NCBI GenBank assembly: GCA_001929475.1
Contig: LXFE01000727.1
Location: forward strand, 1-12,137
Reading direction: 5' to 3'
DNA from: Neolecta irregularis DAH-3
Lineage: Eukaryota > Ascomycota > Neolectomycetes > Neolectales > Neolectaceae
Length of the DNA stretch: 12,137 bases
Below, piece by piece: positions 7,558 through 12,137 of the stretch. Position numbers and translations under genes: made by a program. Numbering within the stretch: the first letter of the stretch is position 1; every line of letters begins with the position of its first letter. The notes under the pieces are model-generated. The model saw nothing but the letters and a program-made list of their open reading frames with translations. It ran no database searches and was not told where the DNA came from.

Positions 7558-9740
7558 GCAACCTCCTCCAGCCAAACTTCACTTCCCATGGCCGCGACCT
7601 GCGAGATTCGTACGAGCGCATACGGAACGGTGATGAGAACATAGCATGGGCCCTTTACAGTTATGAGAAACATTCAAACGATCTGAGAGTCCTGGAGACC
7701 GGCCGTACAATCATCTCCTCCCGTATGAGCTCATTCATGACTAGAAGGTGGAATTGCAGAATTTATCGACGACTTTAGCGACGGCAAGATCATGTATGCA
7801 TTTTCCAGAGTCATAGATCCAAACTCTGGGCTGAGCAAATTCGTTCTCATCGGTTGGGTAGGCTCTTACCCGTGCCTAAATGTTGAGGCTGATCGATGAC
7901 GGGGTAGTGTGGAGAAGGAGTTCCCGAGGACAGGAAAGGTGTCTTTAATACCCATTTCCCTGCTGTCCAGAAATTCTTAAACGTTCGTCTTGCTATTCAG
8001 GATTCACATAATGGGGGTCAGGGATACCATGTCTCGATTTCCGCAAGGAGTCAGGCCGATGTCGAGCCGGAGGTTATTATGAAGAAGGTAGAAGATGCTT
8101 CTGGGGCGAAATATGGTGTTGGAGCGTTGGTTGGAATATTTGAAGGAATCCAAAACGTATGTTCTCATTCTGTTTGAACTGATTTTCTCAGGCAAAGCAG
8201 ACATCTCCCCTAGCAATACGGTCATCACGAGTCCCAGATCCAGTTCTAGTAGATCTTTTAAAGCCGTACTCTCTAATCATAAAGAAACCGTCAAAGCCAT
8301 CCTTCATAAAGAGGCCTCCGCCCTTGGGGTTTGGTACAACTCCCTCATTACCCAAGGCTTCCGGTGTCTTCAACAAACCATCCCAGCCAATTAAAAAGGA
8401 GCCCCCGGATTCAAAGGAAGTAATAAAAGGCACGTATCAAAGGATCGGAACTCCAGACATTGCCGCCTTACGAGCCTCATCAAGTCCTGAAAATGCCAAA
8501 AATATAAATACCGGGCCTGTTGTTTCTCCGAGTCAAACCAAAAAATCGCCAATCGCTTCATCGTTCGGTACAAGAGCCAGTCAATCTTTTGGAACGACGC
8601 CGCCTATCCCGGGAACTCTCAAGCGCGAGAGCAAAGCACTGACAGGCCTTCACGGGCATAGCGCACAAGGGGGGAAGACACCAAGTCAGATTTGGGCTGA
8701 AGGAAAGGCAAAAAAACAGGAGGCGAGTGTAGATAAGGGTATTCCTTCCCCTGTTTCTTCTTCCGCTCCTGGAAACGAGGAGGTAACAACAGATGAAACC
8801 CTTGATATATCTGCTATCCGAGAGCGATTTTCACAAAATTTAATCGCTCAGGCCCCTTCATCACCAAAAAACCTTAATACCCCATCACCTGCACGGGGAT
8901 TCCCGCTTGATCCACGGCAGGTTCTTCCTCTGTTAGTGTCGAAGGAGATCACAACGTCCTCGCAAGGGAACTCAGCTTTTGAACGCTCTGAAGAATCACT
9001 TTCCGTTAAACCTCCTAGTCCTCCCCGAAGTGCCCCAAGCTTTCGGTCTCCGGAAATTCCTGCATCTGAAGCAAGAGCAGAACCACCTCTGTTACCCATG
9101 GACACAAAACCGGGCACTGTCGGTGGGATGCAAGGTAGCGCTTTAACGAGTGAGACAGTGACTGAACAAGAATCATGGAATTTGCAACCAGAAGCTATTA
9201 TTCATCAAGACCAAGGAGATGTCGGCGACAGCCACACGAAGAACGAATTTCAAGCAGGGCCTTTCCCTGCAGACGATCCCACTCAAAATATCACTGCAAC
9301 AGTGATCTACAGCTACACCGAAGTTGAAGACAACGAAATCGTTCTAGTTGAAGGCGACTTGATAACATCGATCGACAAGATTGACGAAGGTTGGTGGATG
9401 GGCACCAATCCGGCTGGTCACCACGGCTTATTCCCCAAAGACTATGTCGAAGAACTAAAGCCCACTGCTGCTGACTCATATACGGCGACACCACCAGCAT
9501 CATCTAGGGAGCATTGCGCAGAAGCGCTCTATGAATATATAGCCACCGAAGACAACGAAATCTCATTTGATGAGGGAGACATCATCACGCAAATCGCGTT
9601 TCCCGATGAAGATTGGTGGCAAGGTGAAATCCGGGGCACTGTTGGCCTATTCCCCGGTACGTCCCCTTCTCTCTTCCTTTCCCTTTATCATGCAGCTTAT
9701 TCTTCTCTTAGCGAATTACGTTAAATTGATCCCCAAATGA
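7554..9740 (+). CDS. ABP1: Actin-binding protein ABP1: ADF-homology domain plus two SH3 domains
   Basis: ABP1 binds F-actin at cortical patches and recruits endocytic partners through its SH3 domains. The proposed exons are 7554-7704, 7745-7857, 7908-7982, 8022-8156, 8192-9656 and 9712-9740, giving about 655 aa. The ADF/cofilin-like domain fills residues ~5-140 ([48 protein letters not shown]). A long Pro/Ser-rich linker follows, with the [13 protein letters not shown] block near 322 that fungal ABP1 proteins share. SH3-1 spans ~525-582 (ALYDY-like [15 protein letters not shown]). SH3-2 spans ~599-655 (ALYEY, DWWQGEI, GLFPANYVKL). The last exon is only 29 nt and completes SH3-2; without that splice the domain would lose its final strand. 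Intron lengths are 40 (or 43, since the first acceptor is TAG/AAG), 50, 39, 35 and 55 nt. The 39-nt intron (7983-8021) contains no stop and is a multiple of three. It is called because removal restores FLN-GYHVSI, the usual ADF spacing. Yeast Abp1 has one SH3 domain. Confidence 0.92.
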
Positions 9741-10407
9741 ACAGCCTCTTTGCTTGTTGACTTATTTCTTCTTCCGGGAATTCTATTTATATATATTTCG
9801 TCAGTCATGGTTGTTTCTATAATATAACCATTTATTCATTAGTGAAAATCCAAAATTGTCTATCCTCTGCATTGCTTAAGGGCGGGTTACTTGATACTGC
9901 GTTTCTGTGAACATGCAAAATGCTTATAACTATCCTGCCAAAGAGAACAGAGAATCCATTTGAGTTGGGATTGAAGGGCGTATGAATAGTTGGGCGAGGC
10001 TCGATCAAATATCCTGCGGATGTTTTGGAAACTTTCAACAGAAATAGATCGGATAGTCCTGATATGCTCAAAGACACGGCCATATACTAGAAATTTGCTG
10101 TTTGATCTTTCTTAGGCTTTCACTAGGCTATTTATTACAAGTTTCCCAGTGCATGGCTCTTTTGTTTATCAGATAGAAATAGGGAGAGAGGATTCACCCG
10201 ACATAATATGTTGGTGATGTTTCAATTTCTCTTCAGTGAATGAATGTTTGTACTGCTTCCTGGAAACTTCACAAGAAAGGTTTGACCATGTGTTTGATAA
10301 CCATGTTTTTCAAACCGGTTTAGGAGATTGTCAGTTAGGTTTACAATTCTGGTTGTGAAATTCCGACGAGATGTGATAGAGAAGTATTTTGATAAACTAT
10401 ATCGGAT
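9741..10407. other. Intergenic region between convergent ABP1 and GT25 genes
   Basis: This AT-rich stretch should hold both 3' UTRs. ATGGTT (9807-9812) and AACCAT (9826-9831) form a 6-bp stem just after the ABP1 stop. An 83-codon ATG-initiated open frame runs on the minus strand from 10083 to 9832. Its product has no feature I recognise, so it is not called as a gene. No tRNA or repeat was recognised. Confidence 0.5.
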
Positions 10408-11489
10408 TCATCTGGAACTGGAAGGTTCCTGTAGCATTTCTCCTATATGATTTCTGATCCCATCCTTGATGTTCCAATTCCCTTGCCTTGCACCTGGACT
10501 GATATCACTATCTCGATTGAAATCGCCAGACTTCCAATCCATGAAGAAAGGTGGCACAACGGAATATCCGTGAATCAAACCTCTATCTTGGAGTAGGGCG
10601 ATATGTACGTCAATTGGTCCTTCTAAAGGAAACATCCCGAGGTGGTGGATGAGCTTCATTGCTCCTTGACGAGTAACGGCGTATCCCAAAAGACATATGG
10701 CATGATTGAGTTTCATAACCAATCGCTCTCCTTGTGGCTGTGTGCCAAATTCCTGGAGAATGGTTCGATGAAAAAAACTTTGAGCATCTGGCTCGGGAAC
10801 CCTTGGATCTTTATAGATTCGATGAGGCCATGATCCGGGATCTCGAGGGGTAACTTCTACACAATTTCCCAGATAGATCATGTCCCAATTGTTTCCGTAC
10901 GGTAAATTGGGGTCGGAAAATGTATCCTTGGCTTCTGATTGCATTTCTTTGATCATTGCCGCAGCGGTAGATAATGTTTCTTTTAAATGAATGTCCCAAT
11001 CTAAATCATCCTCTATGATCAACGCAGTCTCCACTTAGCATTCCTTTTCAAAATGTAGACAGAAAGTACCTCTAGTCCTGAACGCAAGAATTCATTTAAT
11101 GCATTCATATGGCTCCTCCAACATCCCCAAACACCGTTCTTCTCACCTTCGGGCATATCACGGTCGAAATGACCAACGAGTGCCCTATTATCAATATCTT
11201 TTCCGTCTATACCATCGATAAATTGAATCGAAATGTCGGTTGCAAGACCCATCACATACATCGCATCCCGGCGATCTGTTCTTGCCGGAATGTTGATGCA
11301 ATATATCTGACCGAATCCAAGAGTTTGATTATAGGTGGAGAGCGGATGACGCGAGAGGTTTTCCATGGTCCGAGATGCATATCCTGATTCCTGCACGAAT
11401 GAAGAGTAAAAGTAACTCACCAGACCTAGGGAAAAAAGTAAGAGCTGGATGCACAACGCGAGGAAAAGCGCTGGAAATGGGATGTTCAT
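10408..11489 (-). CDS. Glycosyltransferase family 25-like, type II membrane protein
   Basis: The product resembles the GT25 (LPS glycosyltransferase / procollagen galactosyltransferase) fold, which moves sugar from a nucleotide donor in the secretory pathway. Exon 1 is 11489-11070 and exon 2 is 11028-10408, for 346 aa. A membrane anchor covers residues ~5-25 (PALFLALCIQLLLFSLGLV). Family landmarks follow: QIYCINIPARTDRRDAM (~61-77), WGCWRSHMNAL (~121-131), GLETALIIEDDLDWD (~138-152, with the EDDxD metal/donor site), WDMIYLGNC, and ICLLGYAVTRQGAMKLI with EGPIDVHIA downstream. The 41-nt intron (11029-11069) falls between GLE and TALIIEDD. It uses a GAG acceptor; the AAG five nt earlier is part of the likely branch (TGCTAAG) and would shift the frame. 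The start at 11489 is the first ATG in this frame before the anchor, but the frame is open to 11609, and an alternative exon at 11702-11658 could add 55 residues. The acceptor glycan or protein is unknown. There is no ER-retention tail. Confidence 0.85.
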
Positions 11490-12137
11490 GTCGATTACGA
11501 GAAAATAGCTCCACAGCAATGGAAATTCGTTGATCCGCTTGTGGTATGCGTAATCTTTTGGAGGATATTTTAAAAGGGGTCTCCAGTTTGGCGTTTCTTT
11601 GGTCAAAGTCTAGTTTTCTATAATCGATGCTGCTAATGCTGTTTCCTATAAGTAGACCTGTAGGTGTTTGCTTGTAGGACCGGTGAATAATGCTCTATTC
11701 ATCCAGTCAAGGAATCTAACCATCGTTTTTTCTCGGGTTATCCAAGTCATATAAGTCTGCAAAGCTCTACAATTGCAGCCTGCGTGTTACACGCTGTTCG
11801 CATGCCAACTAGCATTCATTTCCAAAGTTAAGAGTTATTTGGCCGATGCGCCAAGTCTAGCAAGAACGATAAGTTCCATTTCGAAAATTGTTTGACCCAT
11901 ACTAAGCATTTGCTCGTAATGTACGCAACACATTATTTTTCTTATATATTCTTCTTGGAGGATACAGAGGATTCCCCTCTTGAAAAATTGAAACAGAACA
12001 ACCCTCTGCGTTGAAATATGCTAAAAGCCATTGTCACTGATAGTTCAGCAAGTACAGGCTAGCTTGCAGGATGCTGAACGGTATGACTAATTTAGCGTTG
12101 TTCGTATAGTATGTCGCACGCAGGGGTGTTAGGGGGG
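11490..12137. other. AT-rich 5' flank of the GT25 gene
   Basis: No independent gene is supported here. The part next to the gene may contain an extra first exon (11702-11658) and a 48-nt intron (11657-11610). A TATATA-like run at about 11943-11949 is far upstream. An inverted repeat lies at 12043-12079. The window ends in a G-rich tail with a single TTAGGG, which is not a telomere array. No tRNA-like sequence was recognised. Confidence 0.45.
12043..12079. repeat. Inverted repeat, 8-bp stem
   Basis: GTTCAGCA (12043-12050) is matched by TGCTGAAC (12072-12079) across 21 nt. The loop contains CAGGCTAG, so this arm shares GTTCAG...GGCTAG with the repeat units at 76-129. The resemblance is short and may be chance. 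No function is assigned. Confidence 0.4.

Noticed and set aside
9832-10083. 83-codon ATG-initiated ORF on the minus strand between ABP1 and GT25
   Set aside because: No recognisable domain, it lies in presumptive 3' UTR sequence, and no splice partners were found. One such frame is expected by chance in this length.
12110-12137. TTAGGG and G-rich tail at the window end, suggesting a telomere
   Set aside because: There is only one TTAGGG unit and no array. The window edge may be arbitrary.
1-12137. tRNA, rRNA, CRISPR arrays or autonomous transposons
   Set aside because: No A/B-box pairs with cloverleaf potential, no repeat-spacer array, and no transposase or reverse-transcriptase motifs were seen on either strand by eye.

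Overview
The window looks like nuclear DNA of a filamentous fungus (Dikarya). The evidence is spliceosomal introns in every intact gene, CTRAY-like branch sites, and a fungal gene set: a wax-synthase-like membrane acyltransferase with a decayed paralogue, the cullin exchange factor CAND1, the actin-patch protein ABP1 with two SH3 domains, and a family 25 glycosyltransferase. Expanded wax-synthase-like families and GT25 proteins fit Basidiomycota (Agaricomycotina) best. That placement is inference and no species can be named. The most distinctive trait is intron size: the 11 introns I could place in CAND1 are all 33-38 nt.

Layout. 1-619: AT-rich flank with a two-unit tandem repeat and a small inverted repeat. 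620-1618 (+): wax-synthase-like MBOAT-type membrane protein, with a 9-codon first exon and a 33-nt intron. 1619-2167: intergenic, holding the CAND1 promoter with a TATA-like box. 2168-6138 (+): complete 12-exon CAND1 gene, 1,193 aa. 6288-7113 (-): second wax-synthase-like sequence, broken by frameshifts and an internal deletion. 7212-7557 (+): possible small gene with a mitochondrial-like N-terminus, weakly supported. 7554-9740 (+): ABP1, six exons, about 655 aa. 9741-10407: intergenic between convergent genes. 10408-11489 (-), possibly from 11702: type II membrane GT25-like glycosyltransferase. The rest is AT-rich 5' flank.

No single pathway joins these genes. CAND1 and ABP1 are housekeeping genes for ubiquitin-ligase recycling and for actin and endocytosis. 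The two acyltransferase copies lie in opposite orientation on either side of CAND1, one intact and one dead, and GT25 is an independent secretory-pathway enzyme. I see no new multi-gene system. The unusual signals are in splicing: near-minimal introns, a tandem acceptor where the first AG would create a stop, and stop-free candidate introns of 3n length.
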